Source of the DNA: an uncultured Bacteroidota bacterium
GTDB lineage: Bacteria > Bacteroidota > Bacteroidia > Chitinophagales > LD1
DNA length: 33,861 nucleotides
Reading direction: 5' to 3'
NCBI GenBank assembly: GCA_903919075.1
Contig: CAIXGR010000021.1
Location: forward strand, 1-33,861
The notes under the pieces were generated by a model. The model worked only from the letters and a program-made list of their open reading frames with translations, was not told where the DNA came from and ran no database searches. Of this stretch, positions 16,001-24,651 are shown one piece after another. A program made the position numbers and the translations under genes. Each line of letters starts with the position of its first letter. Within the stretch, counting starts at the first letter, position 1.

Positions 16001-16237
16001 ACTGGCATTAAACTTGTTCCAAATCCCGCTTCCGATGAATTTGAAATTATTAACACCGGTGGCACAATTATACGTTCAGCTATTCTTATCGATGGGCTTG
16101 GAAGAGAAATACCGCTTAAATACAAAAGGCAAGGAGAGAATATTGTTGCTGATATTCGCGCACTTGTCAGTGGTTTATATTACGTAAAAGTGTTTACACA
16201 TAACGGAAGCCTGTTGCTTAAGCTCGAAAAATATTAA
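13049..16237 (+). CDS. Large T9SS-secreted protein with PKD-like domains
   Basis: The 1062-residue product has a signal peptide (ending FLSAQQ). An N-terminal jelly-roll or MAM-like region follows (about 22-215: YTETFENN, then FTFSWMCEGD and VDDIVAAGVYD). Several beta-sandwich modules of about 100 residues, with pairs of Cys (SDANGSFANPYNG; SDTLGNFANPTTLG), come next. Then PKD-like domains with GPLTVCIGDTVNYDV and IGNDTTICAGQSLTLVAET occur, and a C-terminal T9SS type A domain (about 985-1062: LVPNPASDEFEI, then IDGLGREI, VSGLYYVKVF). It is likely anchored at the surface or released; adhesion or matrix binding is inference. Many cysteines fit an extracytoplasmic location. It stands alone, and its end converges with the dioxygenase gene. 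Confidence 0.9.
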   Translation: MRKIYLLIFSILVGSFLSAQQILLYTETFENNPNLSFDVTGIDTSIGNNDWVINNQYNGQSIYPNTPPQDSTINGDSIYLAPHSHYLHIHDINASDGVANANWNTNSPSSRFCTLGSSFCTLALTDVTFTFSWMCEGDTNAYGQVYYSVNGGPWTPTGQAKYYNQSKWRYEVIHDTAFNNVSELQFGFRWVNPISMHTSDISFSVDDIVAAGVYDSINPTKFSILELIDTPICQGDIGYALIEISPPLCGGNYVLQMSDANGSFANPYNGPYYYPLSAADTFIFAQIVPSQNMHGNCFRVRFVRTDPFPYIIGDTSACFSIMQCNNVVYNVTAPVMNDIDTACILSELDVHFNSGNANGSGGVFGHNNIYYAQLSDTLGNFANPTTLGHLATSDSFPIYNPQGNIQCVIPSGVIPACGYYIRVYSTNPYSVSDSIGPFCLTKCDVLTNNQTDIHFCVASGPYPQCDTIQIHPHQWNNHVNYDACNDWSLQLLDMTTLNIVNTGGLAVYHDTTGGNFKLCIPSTVDSLPVPAGEYYMRIVSSCGSQPWNETGTIIRVIIGAPSATPPVLRLSPAGDSTFCRGSTISIFISPFNHPPSNYIWSSNLLFGGNDFEWDGPNLGIITQSYTPIGSYSALVHEINYGCVGTESIPLNFYIISKPNLSISGPLTVCIGDTVNYDVTFIEETYYHWWAPAGVQIFNTSNRQTGMIFNSTGTYTISNSSLNKCGTDSDTYHVTVVPPFNLNIGNDTTICAGQSLTLVAETPNFHRQFQSSDTAHTGYPGAMFNIKAHNDVTIDSFAVKYLSTQALQVEIWGKPGSYRNFEQSSSNWNELGSFYNFPPAPLGQMTEIPIHINQHISAGDTFAFYVTSSNNINEAIGNGIGIQQGVVYKTDGVVDFIQGTANEYPFGTFSGPKALNLVIYYTSNAGIQYQWNTGDTTSQIYIAPMHDTAYSVIVSDTGCVNRDTILVNVSTSPPCVESISENNRLTGIKLVPNPASDEFEIINTGGTIIRSAILIDGLGREIPLKYKRQGENIVADIRALVSGLYYVKVFTHNGSLLLKLEKY

Positions 16238-16355
16238 CCAATGTAATGGCATTTCTTGCCTTTTATTTTCCCCAAAAACAGCCTACTAAAAGATGCCGTA
16301 AAAAAACATGTCCATACATTATAACTGCGGATAGGCAAGAAAGACTGCTGCTTTT

Positions 16356-17234
16356 CTACCCAAACTTAACCGAAGTCATATTCAATGAGCCGCCTATTAC
16401 TTTATCATTAAAAAAAACTGGCTCTTCATTTTTTTCCTGCAAGGCAAGTGTATACATTAACGGGAAATAATGATCAGGGGTAGGCACAGCAAGTTTAGCC
16501 GACGAACTTAGTTTATGGTAATTAATAAGGGCATGGTGGTTACCCTCGGTAATATTCTTTTTAAAAAGATGATTCATTTCAATAGCCCAATCGAAACCAA
16601 ATTCAGGCTCGTTCAGTTTTTGCCAGTCCACCATACGCAGGTTATGTATCATATTGCCACTACCAATAATTAAAACTCCTTTTTTGCGTAGGGCAGCAAT
16701 TTCTTTTGCCAAATCGTAATGATATTGTGCGGGCTTATAGTAATCAATGCTTAATTGCAGCACCGGTATTTTTGCATCAGGGTACATTTGCTTTACTACC
16801 GACCATGTGCCATGGTCCAAGCCCCAATCATGGTCCAACCCTACTGATGTTTTACTAATCATCTTTGCTGTTTCCCCTGCCAATTCCGGCTGGCCCGGTG
16901 CAGGATACTCAACATCAAATAATGCTTTCGGAAATCCTCCAAAATCGTGAATGGTTTTGGGGTGCTCCATCGCAGTAATCTGCGTATCGCGCGTTAACCA
17001 GTGTGCCGAAATACATAGCACTGCCTTAGGTTGCTGAATTTCCTTACCCATTTTTTTCCAGCGCTCACTAAATTCGTTGTCTTCAATGGCATTCATCGGC
17101 GAGCCATGGCCCACAAACAATACCGGCATTTTTTCATCCTCTTCCTTAAGGTTACTGGCAAAACTTTTGAATGAGCTTAAGTTCGACATAGCTGAAACTC
17201 CTATTACTGTTTTTATAAAATCCTTTCTCTCCAT
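16356..17234 (-). CDS. ygiD: 4,5-DOPA dioxygenase extradiol-like protein with N-terminal signal
   Basis: The 292-residue product matches the class III extradiol dioxygenase family of YgiD: GHGSPMNAI with His43, ISAHW with His78, GSGNMIHNLR with His197, and PTPDHYFPL with His255. These are the four expected metal-ligand positions, and DHDWGLDHGTWSV lies in the middle. YgiD opens the ring of L-DOPA using a metal and O2; other catechols are possible. Unlike E. coli YgiD, about 35 extra N-terminal residues are present, with ERKDFIKTVIGVSA, a twin-arginine-like motif with Lys in the second position; export by Tat is therefore plausible. It is a single-gene unit with a candidate promoter upstream. 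Confidence 0.92.
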   Translation of the reverse strand: MERKDFIKTVIGVSAMSNLSSFKSFASNLKEEDEKMPVLFVGHGSPMNAIEDNEFSERWKKMGKEIQQPKAVLCISAHWLTRDTQITAMEHPKTIHDFGGFPKALFDVEYPAPGQPELAGETAKMISKTSVGLDHDWGLDHGTWSVVKQMYPDAKIPVLQLSIDYYKPAQYHYDLAKEIAALRKKGVLIIGSGNMIHNLRMVDWQKLNEPEFGFDWAIEMNHLFKKNITEGNHHALINYHKLSSSAKLAVPTPDHYFPLMYTLALQEKNEEPVFFNDKVIGGSLNMTSVKFG

Positions 17235-17245
17235 TTAAAACATAT

Positions 17246-17275
17246 TAAACATAACTGCCTTAAATAGGTTCACAA
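17246..17275 (-). promoter_or_regulatory. Candidate promoter of the DOPA dioxygenase-like gene
   Basis: On the minus strand TTG (17273-17275), 19 bp and TATGTTTA (17246-17253) fit the Bacteroidota pattern with one mismatch. The ATG lies 11 bp further on, so the leader would be very short. Confidence 0.45.
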
Positions 17276-17330
17276 GGTAATTCAAAGTTTAATAATTATT
17301 AGGCCCGGTTTGTTTTTTTGCAGCGGAGCC

Positions 17331-17365
17331 GGTTCTCCCTTTAGGGAGTTAGAGGGTGCGGGCGG
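17331..17365 (+). repeat. Interspersed palindromic repeat, copy B
   Basis: This matches 4386-4420 at 33 of 35 bases and contains CTCCCT-TT-AGGGAG (17335-17348), a perfect 6-bp stem with a 2-base centre. It lies between the dioxygenase gene and the end of the SulP gene. A third, shorter relative is at 30263-30291. Confidence 0.8.
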
Positions 17366-17405
17366 AGGCAAAAAATATGGCTTAAAATCCAAAAACACAA
17401 TTTGC

Positions 17406-18962
17406 TTAATGAATATCCGTTACATTAACCCTTTGCACTTCTTTCAAAATCACCTCAATGCCTTTGCGCTTGGCACTTTCGCAAAACTCGCTAATAGCCT
17501 CTAGCACATCATGGTCAATATGCTTGGTAAACGAGCCATCAATTACTACCGATGAAAATTCAGGCATTCTATTCAGCAGTCCTTTAATTTTTGATTTATC
17601 AAGAAAAGTAACGTTGGTATGTAACTTAACCGTGTAGGTAGTAATGCCTTGAAAAACTTCCTTTTTTACATCGTAATCGGCCACATAATTATTTCGAATA
17701 ATGAAGAAAGCCGACAATAGTAATCCCAAACTAACGCCCATCAATAGGTCGGTAAAAAGTATTACTACAATAGTAAGCGCAAACGGAAGCAATTGATTCC
17801 AACCCAACTTTATCATACCGGTATAAAGTTTAGGCTTAGTAAGTTTAAAACCGGTTACAATTAATATAGCCGCCAGTGCACACAACGGAATTTTATTAAT
17901 TACAAGTGGAATCAACAAAACCGCAAACAGCAGAAAAAACCCATGTATAAAAGCTGAGCCCTTGCGCTTTGCACCGGCATCAATATTAGCCGAGCTACGT
18001 ACTATAACTGCAGTTATGGGCAGTGCGCCCAAAAAACCACAAACCATATTACCAACACCTTGCGCCACAAGTTCCCTATTGGCGGGTGTTGAGCGGTGCC
18101 ATGGGTCCAGTTTATCTACCGCTTCAATTGAAAGCAATGTTTCAAGGCTGGCAAGAATAGCAATTACCCCGGCATATTTCCACGCTGTAAAATCGCCAAG
18201 CACATTACTAAAATCAGGATGAGAAAGAGATGCAAATAGATTATCCGGCAATTGCACCATTTGCCGGTTGCTTAAAGCCAATGATGGAACAGCCTTTTCA
18301 AAAAAAATATTTAGTGCAATACCAGCCACAACTACTAATAACGGCACCGGCATAAATCTTACCTTATTAAAAAATGGTTTCTCCCAAACATAATAAGCAC
18401 TTAGTGACACAGCTGTAATTATTAGCGCACCGGCCGATAGTGTAGAATAAAATTCTTTCAAATTAGTAAACAGGTGCGAGCCCGATACTATATTAATAAG
18501 CTCCTTCGACCAAAAATCGGGTTGGTTATATCCTATAGCTACCGGTAGTTGTTTCGAAATAAGAATAATACCAATACCCGCTAGCATACCTTTAATAACC
18601 GATGACGGAAAATAAGATGCAATGTTTCCAAGCTTCAGCAAGCCAAGTGTTGTTTGTATTGCACCCGCCATTACTACTATAGTTAAAAAAGCAGGGTAGT
18701 TATTGTAATGCACCAATATCCCTGCAACCACAGTAGTTAAACCTGCAGCCGGGCCCGATACACTTAACGGCGAGCCACTTAGTATTGATACCAAAAGCCC
18801 GCCGACTATTCCCGAAATAATACCTGCAGATAAAGGCGCCCCTGAGGCTAATGCAATCCCCAGGCATAATGGCAAGGCCACAAAAAATACAGCTAGCCCC
18901 GCCGGAAGGTCGTGTTTAAAAAATAAAAGAGATTGATACCTGAAATTTCTTGAGGAAACCAT
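17406..18962 (-). CDS. SulP family inorganic anion transporter with STAS domain
   Basis: The 518-residue product belongs to the SulP (SLC26-like) family. It has an N-terminal FFKHDLPAGLAVFFVALPLCLGIALASGAP-type opening (given in part), SGSPLSVSGPAAGLTTVVAG in the second helix region, and about ten to twelve hydrophobic helices to about residue 410. A cytoplasmic STAS domain follows (about 430-518) with VTFLDKSKIKG and VVIDGSFTKHIDHDVLEAI. Substrates in the family include sulfate, bicarbonate and dicarboxylates; the sequence does not settle which. In Bacteroidota such genes often sit by a carbonic anhydrase, but none is next to it here. ATG at 18960-18962 is the natural start. Confidence 0.93.
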   Translation of the reverse strand: MVSSRNFRYQSLLFFKHDLPAGLAVFFVALPLCLGIALASGAPLSAGIISGIVGGLLVSILSGSPLSVSGPAAGLTTVVAGILVHYNNYPAFLTIVVMAGAIQTTLGLLKLGNIASYFPSSVIKGMLAGIGIILISKQLPVAIGYNQPDFWSKELINIVSGSHLFTNLKEFYSTLSAGALIITAVSLSAYYVWEKPFFNKVRFMPVPLLVVVAGIALNIFFEKAVPSLALSNRQMVQLPDNLFASLSHPDFSNVLGDFTAWKYAGVIAILASLETLLSIEAVDKLDPWHRSTPANRELVAQGVGNMVCGFLGALPITAVIVRSSANIDAGAKRKGSAFIHGFFLLFAVLLIPLVINKIPLCALAAILIVTGFKLTKPKLYTGMIKLGWNQLLPFALTIVVILFTDLLMGVSLGLLLSAFFIIRNNYVADYDVKKEVFQGITTYTVKLHTNVTFLDKSKIKGLLNRMPEFSSVVIDGSFTKHIDHDVLEAISEFCESAKRKGIEVILKEVQRVNVTDIH

Positions 18963-19274
18963 AACTAAGCAAAGTTAACCCGCCCAATTGGTTTTAACCG
19001 CTGACTTTCATCATATTCCGTAATGGTCGATTTTAATTGATTATTACTCAAAATTGAAGAACACCAGCACAGATGCTGCTTGTATATTTCTTTTATAATT
19101 TATGTAACCTTTCTAAAATAGCCCCGTATATATATGATATATGATGACCCTGAAAAAAATGAAAGCAAAAACCGGAAATAATAAAGCCGGGAAAAAAGCA
19201 GAAAAAATATCAGGAAAATTGAAACAAAATAGAAAAGCCCTCGTATAATTAAGTATAAAGAGGAAAGGAAGTGT
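18963..19274. other. Intergenic region between two minus-strand genes
   Basis: This 312-bp stretch lies upstream of the SulP gene and downstream of the C10 protease gene. It is AT-rich, contains TATATATATGATATATGATG, and holds one possible small lysine-rich frame (19141-19248). I see no convincing terminator or known RNA. Confidence 0.5.
19141..19248 (+). CDS. Possible 35-residue lysine-rich peptide
   Basis: The frame MMTLKKMKAKTGNNKAGKKA continues to EKISGKLKQNRKALV and a TAA. Eleven of 35 residues are Lys with one Glu, so it would be strongly basic. It could bind nucleic acid, or be chance translation of A-rich DNA. No promoter or ribosome binding site is convincing. Orientation is opposite to both flanking genes. 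Confidence 0.25.
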   Translation: MMTLKKMKAKTGNNKAGKKAEKISGKLKQNRKALV

Positions 19275-21461
19275 TTATCTACTAATCACAAATTGGCGAA
19301 CAAAAGAATGCCCATTAGTAGACAAAGAAATAAAATAAATACCTCCGGAAAATGAAGAAAGGTCTAACTGAGTATTCAAAGAAGACACACTTCTGGTACA
19401 TAGGTTCTCTCCTATAATATTTCTCACACTTATAGTAACATCACTATTTAAGCTACCCAATTTTACATTTAATAAATTTTTAGCAGGATTAGGATATACA
19501 TCAAATGTAATCCCATCATTATTTATTATAGCTCCTTCATTTTCCGCACCTATTAAGCCAGCATCAATATTTAGTTCATTATTATCCTCGTTAAGCCTAA
19601 GCCCCGTTTCCTTTTGCTGCGAAACAGATGTGCTTGAAGAAGTTGTTGTACAATTATGGCTATCAGTAACAGTTACTTTATAACTACCGCTTGATGGGCC
19701 TGAAACAGAAGCCTCATTACTACCATTGCTCCATAAAAAGAAATAGGTTCCGCTACCACCGGTAACGTTTGCTACAACCTTATTTCCGTTACTCGCTTTT
19801 ATAGCTACTCTAACAGCTTCTGGCTGCGAAATAGTTTGCGCTGCAGTTGATGAACATCCGGCAGCATCATGTACCGTAACCGTATATGTTCCTTTCGAAA
19901 GATTAGTGGCATGTGAAGTAGATTGCCCATTATTCCAACTATACATATAGCTAGGGCTACCACCGGTTACTGTAACACCAATAGAACCATTAGACCCTCC
20001 AAAACAAGTTACATCATTTATAACTTCCGCAGTAACCACCATAGCTGTGCTTACCTTGATAGTTACAGAAGCGTGGCTTTTATATCCTGCGCTATCCATA
20101 GTAATAGTATAAACTGTACTGGTTAATGGGTGTGCAACTGTAATCGAGCAAGTCGGACACTCTAATCCTGTCGTCGGCTCCCAGGTATACGTTGCTACTG
20201 ATGAGCCCTTTGCATTAAGAGTAGTTGACTCGCCGCTACAAATATGGTTTTTGCTAACCGTTGCTATTACTGGTGTTGGGGTGCCTTTTATGTTATTAGG
20301 AACAATTCCAATTAAAGCACCTTCTTCATTACTAAAGTTAAAGCCATCTATACTAAGATTTGATACACTATAATAACCATTACCATCTCCGCCCCAACCC
20401 CAGTTCATATGCAACATATCGTTCTGATCATACCCATCGCAAATCCAGGCATGTCCACCGTAAAGTGTATCAAGGCCTATATATTGTATCGGGTGGCCAA
20501 GATTTAATTCATTTTTTATTAAAGTAATCCACTGCTCTGAAGTATAATCAGCCGAGTGTAAATCCTTTAAGGTATTTGGATTGTATGAAAAATAATTTTT
20601 GAAAGCATATTCAGCTGAATGTTTCCATGATGGAACATCAGACTGAAGAACGTAGGCCCCGCTGCCGCCTTGGTTGTCGTCACCGTAACTCATACTAACC
20701 GCTACACCGCACTGATACATCAAAGTTGAAATTTGTTTATTAGGGGCATTGACTGAAAGGGGCATTGAATCCCAACTGTAAGTAGTGGCACCAAAATTTG
20801 CAGATTGAACACCATAATTATGCGGGTAATTAGGTGTGCTATTATTATACGAATACGAACCGGTACCCTTTGCAGGATAGTTCCAGAATTTCATAATCTG
20901 AGCCATTGATGTAGCAACACACCCGGTTAAACAACGCTGATGGTCGGCACTGTTGTATGGGCAATACTGGTTATAAAAATCATCCTGGTTCCAACTGCTT
21001 AAAATAAGTGGTTTCAAACCTGCGCTTTTGGCACCTCCTGCATTTTGGCCTGCAGCGTAAGCCGTCCACAAACTGCTAATGTTTGCATTAGGTTGAACAT
21101 GATGTAGAATTGCGGTATGAACATTTTTTGCAGCGTGGTTCATCCAAGTACTAATTCCGGTCTTTTTAAAATTACTGCTAAAATTTGCTTCGGCAGAATA
21201 TGCTATTACCGGCGAAACATTATCCGCGGCTGATACAATTACAAAACCTTTTGGGCTAATATCAAACACATAAAAATCAACCGTGTTATCGCTTTCTTTT
21301 TGAGTGTATTTAAGTGTTGCAGTAACTGTAGACTTATCAGCGCCGGCATTGCCCTTAAAAAAGTTAACCGCTACGTTTTTAGCAGCCTGTTCGCTAATGG
21401 TTCCGGCAAAAGAAAAATTCACTGCAAATAAAATCAAGGCAATCGTCAAAGTCTTCCTCAT
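19275..21461 (-). CDS. C10 family (streptopain-like) cysteine protease with T9SS sorting domain
   Basis: From the ATG at 21461 the product is 728 residues. Seen: a signal peptide (1-19), a SpeB-type inhibitory propeptide (about 20-115, with GFVIVSAADNVSPVIAYS), and the C10 catalytic domain (about 150-395) with Cys181 in CLTGCVATSMAQIM, His337 in YGGHAWICDGY, and the MNWGWGG oxyanion/Trp loop (352-358). An Ig-like module with HICSGESTTLNAKG and SprB-type repeats (GGSPSYMYSWNNGQ; GGSGTYFFLWSNGS) follow, then a type A sorting domain (FDVYPNPAKNLLNVKLG, SGGIYFISL). It resembles T9SS-exported proteases such as interpain and periodontain relatives. A TTG at 21470 is in frame, but ATG 21461 starts the signal. 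A large hairpin precedes the gene. Confidence 0.94.
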   Translation of the reverse strand: MRKTLTIALILFAVNFSFAGTISEQAAKNVAVNFFKGNAGADKSTVTATLKYTQKESDNTVDFYVFDISPKGFVIVSAADNVSPVIAYSAEANFSSNFKKTGISTWMNHAAKNVHTAILHHVQPNANISSLWTAYAAGQNAGGAKSAGLKPLILSSWNQDDFYNQYCPYNSADHQRCLTGCVATSMAQIMKFWNYPAKGTGSYSYNNSTPNYPHNYGVQSANFGATTYSWDSMPLSVNAPNKQISTLMYQCGVAVSMSYGDDNQGGSGAYVLQSDVPSWKHSAEYAFKNYFSYNPNTLKDLHSADYTSEQWITLIKNELNLGHPIQYIGLDTLYGGHAWICDGYDQNDMLHMNWGWGGDGNGYYSVSNLSIDGFNFSNEEGALIGIVPNNIKGTPTPVIATVSKNHICSGESTTLNAKGSSVATYTWEPTTGLECPTCSITVAHPLTSTVYTITMDSAGYKSHASVTIKVSTAMVVTAEVINDVTCFGGSNGSIGVTVTGGSPSYMYSWNNGQSTSHATNLSKGTYTVTVHDAAGCSSTAAQTISQPEAVRVAIKASNGNKVVANVTGGSGTYFFLWSNGSNEASVSGPSSGSYKVTVTDSHNCTTTSSSTSVSQQKETGLRLNEDNNELNIDAGLIGAENEGAIINNDGITFDVYPNPAKNLLNVKLGSLNSDVTISVRNIIGENLCTRSVSSLNTQLDLSSFSGGIYFISLSTNGHSFVRQFVISR

Positions 21462-21490
21462 GGTTTTCAATTATGTCTATGTAATTTAAC

Positions 21491-21538
21491 GGATTGTACA
21501 ATAAAAGTAAAGGCTTGCGATGCTCTTTTATACAATCC
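21491..21538 (-). promoter_or_regulatory. Long imperfect inverted repeat upstream of the C10 protease gene
   Basis: GGATTGT (21491-21497) pairs with ACAATCC (21532-21538), and ATAAAAG (21501-21507) pairs with CTTTTAT (21525-21531), with a 3-base bulge and a 17-base loop. On the minus strand a possible -7 box (TACTTTTA, 21502-21509) and a TTG (21533-21535) fall inside it. It could be an operator or a leader hairpin, 29 bp before the ATG. Confidence 0.45.
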
Positions 21539-21698
21539 TACACAGGTGCATTACAACTTTTAAATTGTATACGTAATTTTGTGCCAAAAGGTTAACGCAC
21601 AACCACACATTTGTATTTGATTCACTATATAAAACAGCAACAAATACAATGTCAGCATTGTTATTTAGAATAAGATTGGGGAGAGAAAAAAGGATGTG

Positions 21699-23006
21699 CT
21701 ACATACCTGAGTTATCAAAAATAATACTTACTAAATATTTTCCGCCCTCATCCTTATTCAAATGAAGGGCCAAATTGGGGCAAGTTTCACTTTCCTTTTT
21801 GCTTTTATGTGCAAAGTTTGCAATTTTTGAAGAAGGATCATCATCGCTTAAAAAGGGCTTTTCGAAATTATATACATACGAACTTCCTAAGCTTTTTCGA
21901 ATTTGGGAGAATAATTTTTTATAAACGGCATATGCGTCATCATACGATGTTCCTTCATAAAAAAAACACAAACATTGTGTACCTAAGCTACCAGTCCTTA
22001 TTTCACAATTCGCTGCGCCTGCTGGTATAGTATTTAATTCGTACCAAGAATTATTGTAATAATCCGAAGTACGCGGATGTAGCGTTCCTTTTAAACTTTC
22101 AAATTTTTCGGGAACAGCCTGCATTATTCTGCGAACTGAAGTTGAAAACTCATCATTGGCAGCCTCGCCTGAAATAATATAATTTCTTGCATGGTCATCT
22201 GCAAAAATCGTAAGCAGTGCTTCATACCCGGTCTTACTTGTATGCATACTTGCAGTCATCCTTGCTTCTTCATATCCATCCTTAAATTTTTTTCCAATAA
22301 CTATATATTTACTTCCATCCTCTTCACTTTTAACTGGCTCGAAATAAAATTCAGGCATTTGTCCCTGCAACTTTGTAAGTTGTTCTTCCAGCTTGCTAAA
22401 TGCCATATCCTTTGTATCGTATGTGCCTAAAATTATGTCCACCTTCGAATCCATGCTCATATTGCTAAAAATAATTTTCTCAACTCCCGGAAGGGTTACT
22501 AAGGATTGATAATACAGGGTATGAAATACATTCGAACTATCTATAGATATGGGCGTTTTGCTTTTTGTATGCTTAAACCAATAAGGCGCATCATTCATTA
22601 TTCTAAACAGACCCGATAAAAAGGCATCATCGGGTTTCGGATTAACATAAAATGAATTAGAATAAGTGTATGTCTCCCTTACAATACTATAAGGTATCTC
22701 TTTGCCATCGCGCTTTATTTTAAGCTGTATAGTAGTGCCTTCCTCACCTTTCATAATTTTAATAGCATCTTCCAGCGATTTCTTGAAGATAGATATACTA
22801 TTAACTGAAACAATTAAATCGCCACGCATCAGGCCCGCCTTTTCGGCGGGAGCATCCACAATAATCCAATTTATTTTCGGGTATCCTGCTATACTATCAA
22901 GCACTAAAAAAATACCAATTCCGGTATTCGTATTGTTTTGAGCTGATGAATACACAGCCATAAAATTAACCATGACTAAAAGAAGTAGGATGCGAATAGC
23001 TTTCAT
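21699..23006 (-). CDS. Secreted PDZ-domain protein of unknown function
   Basis: The 435-residue product has a signal peptide (ending SSAQN). It is followed directly by a PDZ domain (about 27-108): TGIGIFL, then IDAPAEKAGL-like IVDAPAEKAGLMRGDLIVSV, FKKSLEDAIKIMKGEEGT and IQLKIKRDGKEIPY. The remaining 320 residues are not recognised; they contain PEFYFEPVKSEEDGSKYIVI and paired Cys near the end (CEIRTGSLGTQCLCFF). No protease triad is visible, so it is a PDZ scaffold or sensor rather than an HtrA or CtpA enzyme. It lies upstream of the C10 protease on the same strand with 237 bp between, so independent transcription is likely. Confidence 0.82.
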   Translation of the reverse strand: MKAIRILLLLVMVNFMAVYSSAQNNTNTGIGIFLVLDSIAGYPKINWIIVDAPAEKAGLMRGDLIVSVNSISIFKKSLEDAIKIMKGEEGTTIQLKIKRDGKEIPYSIVRETYTYSNSFYVNPKPDDAFLSGLFRIMNDAPYWFKHTKSKTPISIDSSNVFHTLYYQSLVTLPGVEKIIFSNMSMDSKVDIILGTYDTKDMAFSKLEEQLTKLQGQMPEFYFEPVKSEEDGSKYIVIGKKFKDGYEEARMTASMHTSKTGYEALLTIFADDHARNYIISGEAANDEFSTSVRRIMQAVPEKFESLKGTLHPRTSDYYNNSWYELNTIPAGAANCEIRTGSLGTQCLCFFYEGTSYDDAYAVYKKLFSQIRKSLGSSYVYNFEKPFLSDDDPSSKIANFAHKSKKESETCPNLALHLNKDEGGKYLVSIIFDNSGM

Positions 23007-23093
23007 GTAGATTTGTATGAATACTAAAAATAAATAAATATTATTAATTCGGCATAGAAAAACAAGCCTAGGAACAGAGTACCCGGCGCATCG

Positions 23094-24629
23094 CTATTTG
23101 AAAGTTACCTCAAGCAATTTTATCTCTCGCGATACGCTTTCATAATCTACAAGCTTCTCTTCAGTAAACAAAATTCTGCCATCAGCAGAATAATAAAGCT
23201 TCTTCATGCTGGTAAAAAAATCGTTTGACGTGTGAATTATTTTTTCTGGTTCTGGTTCACTACCATTAGCTAAAAGCCGTGTGCACTGCAAGTTCATTCC
23301 ATGTTCTTCATCCGCTTCCCAATCATCGTTATGAAATAAAAAAACATCACTTCCCTTTCGGTAAGCTTGCGCAGAAAAAGCATAATCAAACGCCGAACTA
23401 ACTTGTTTTTTCGGTATAAAATGAAAATCTTTTATATCCATTTTTTCATCAATCCGGTAGGTAGCCAGGTAGCAGTTTTTCTGTATCGGGGCTGATGGCT
23501 GGTCGTGATTCTCAAGTGTTCGATGATATTCAGAAATAAGCATAAAATCACCACCATCAAGCGGTAATAACTGTCGGGTTTCAAGGTAAGGCAAGCCGTT
23601 TTCTTTTTTCGAATCCTGATAAACCGACGATAGCGCAAGAAATTTAGCATCAGGAATAATTTCCTTTTTTCCTATAAAACTAAACTTGGTATTGTATTTA
23701 GAAAGTAAAACTCCTTTTACAACTACTGTCCTTTCATCCTGAAAAAAATTATTGACAATAAGTATTTCACCGTTATTCAATAAGGCTGTGGTGGGTTCAG
23801 CAATAAACTTATCACCATCAACCGACGAGGAAAAATTAAGTACTGCTGGTTCATTTTGATTTTTATCAATAGAAAAAAACCAATAGCGGATTTGTTTAAT
23901 GTTTTTTGTGTTTTGAGCCAAAGAAAGAATATCATTACGTGTTTTTGCTGCTATCAATATTTGCCCTCCATTTCCAACTTTAAGGCTGCGAAAACTGATA
24001 TATTCTTTTAATTGCTTTAAACTAAATACTCTAGCATAAACTTGGCCCAGATTATTATCTGTCAAAATTATTTTATAGTTCTGCTCCTTATAATAGCTCT
24101 TTATTAAAACAGCAATTTTACTTTTGTCTTCGCTTTCTGCAATATCTATTCCTGATGCTGCAAAACCTACCTCATCACGATTAAAAACAACCTGTGCAGC
24201 ACCTACCGGCTCTAATGTATTTGGGTCATAATCTTGCCTTAATATTACTGGGATTTGCTTATGCCCTTCGCGGGTATCGCTCAATGCTTCAATTTCCGAA
24301 AGCCTATTGCATTTTCCATAAAACATTGAAATTTTATTATTGATAAATGCCGCTTGCAGGTAAATAGTCTTTTCACCAAAAGAAGGGTATATGGGCGAAG
24401 TTTTTGCCGATGGAAAACCCGAGGCATATTTAAAAATTTTATACCGGGGTGGCTCATTAAGTCGTCCCGGCTTTTCAAACCCTATAAGATACCAAGAGCC
24501 ATTGTAATCGCCCAACACCTCAAGGCCTGGCTGATCAATCACCGAACTGGTTTTCACATCAAAACCCGAGCAAAATGCATTTGTAATAAATAAAAATAAA
24601 AATGTATGTATTAATACATTTTGCTTCAT
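23094..24629 (-). CDS. Exported protein of unknown function
   Basis: The 511-residue product has a signal peptide (MKQNVLIHTFLFLFITNAFC). I do not recognise the family. It is rich in short beta strands and repeated patterns such as GDYNGSWYLIGFEKPG, NNKISMFYGKCN, SKIAVLIKSYYKEQN, GGQILIAAKTRND, GEILIVNNFF, GGDFMLISEYHR and GSDVFLFHNDD. Spacing of about 50-60 residues suggests a beta-propeller, though I cannot prove the blades. It has a strong candidate promoter of its own. The PDZ gene starts 87 bp downstream in the same direction, so both may be read together. Membrane segments other than the signal are absent, suggesting a periplasmic or outer-surface location. Confidence 0.75.
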   Translation of the reverse strand: MKQNVLIHTFLFLFITNAFCSGFDVKTSSVIDQPGLEVLGDYNGSWYLIGFEKPGRLNEPPRYKIFKYASGFPSAKTSPIYPSFGEKTIYLQAAFINNKISMFYGKCNRLSEIEALSDTREGHKQIPVILRQDYDPNTLEPVGAAQVVFNRDEVGFAASGIDIAESEDKSKIAVLIKSYYKEQNYKIILTDNNLGQVYARVFSLKQLKEYISFRSLKVGNGGQILIAAKTRNDILSLAQNTKNIKQIRYWFFSIDKNQNEPAVLNFSSSVDGDKFIAEPTTALLNNGEILIVNNFFQDERTVVVKGVLLSKYNTKFSFIGKKEIIPDAKFLALSSVYQDSKKENGLPYLETRQLLPLDGGDFMLISEYHRTLENHDQPSAPIQKNCYLATYRIDEKMDIKDFHFIPKKQVSSAFDYAFSAQAYRKGSDVFLFHNDDWEADEEHGMNLQCTRLLANGSEPEPEKIIHTSNDFFTSMKKLYYSADGRILFTEEKLVDYESVSREIKLLEVTFK

Positions 24630-24651
24630 GGGCTGTTCTATTTCAGAAAGC

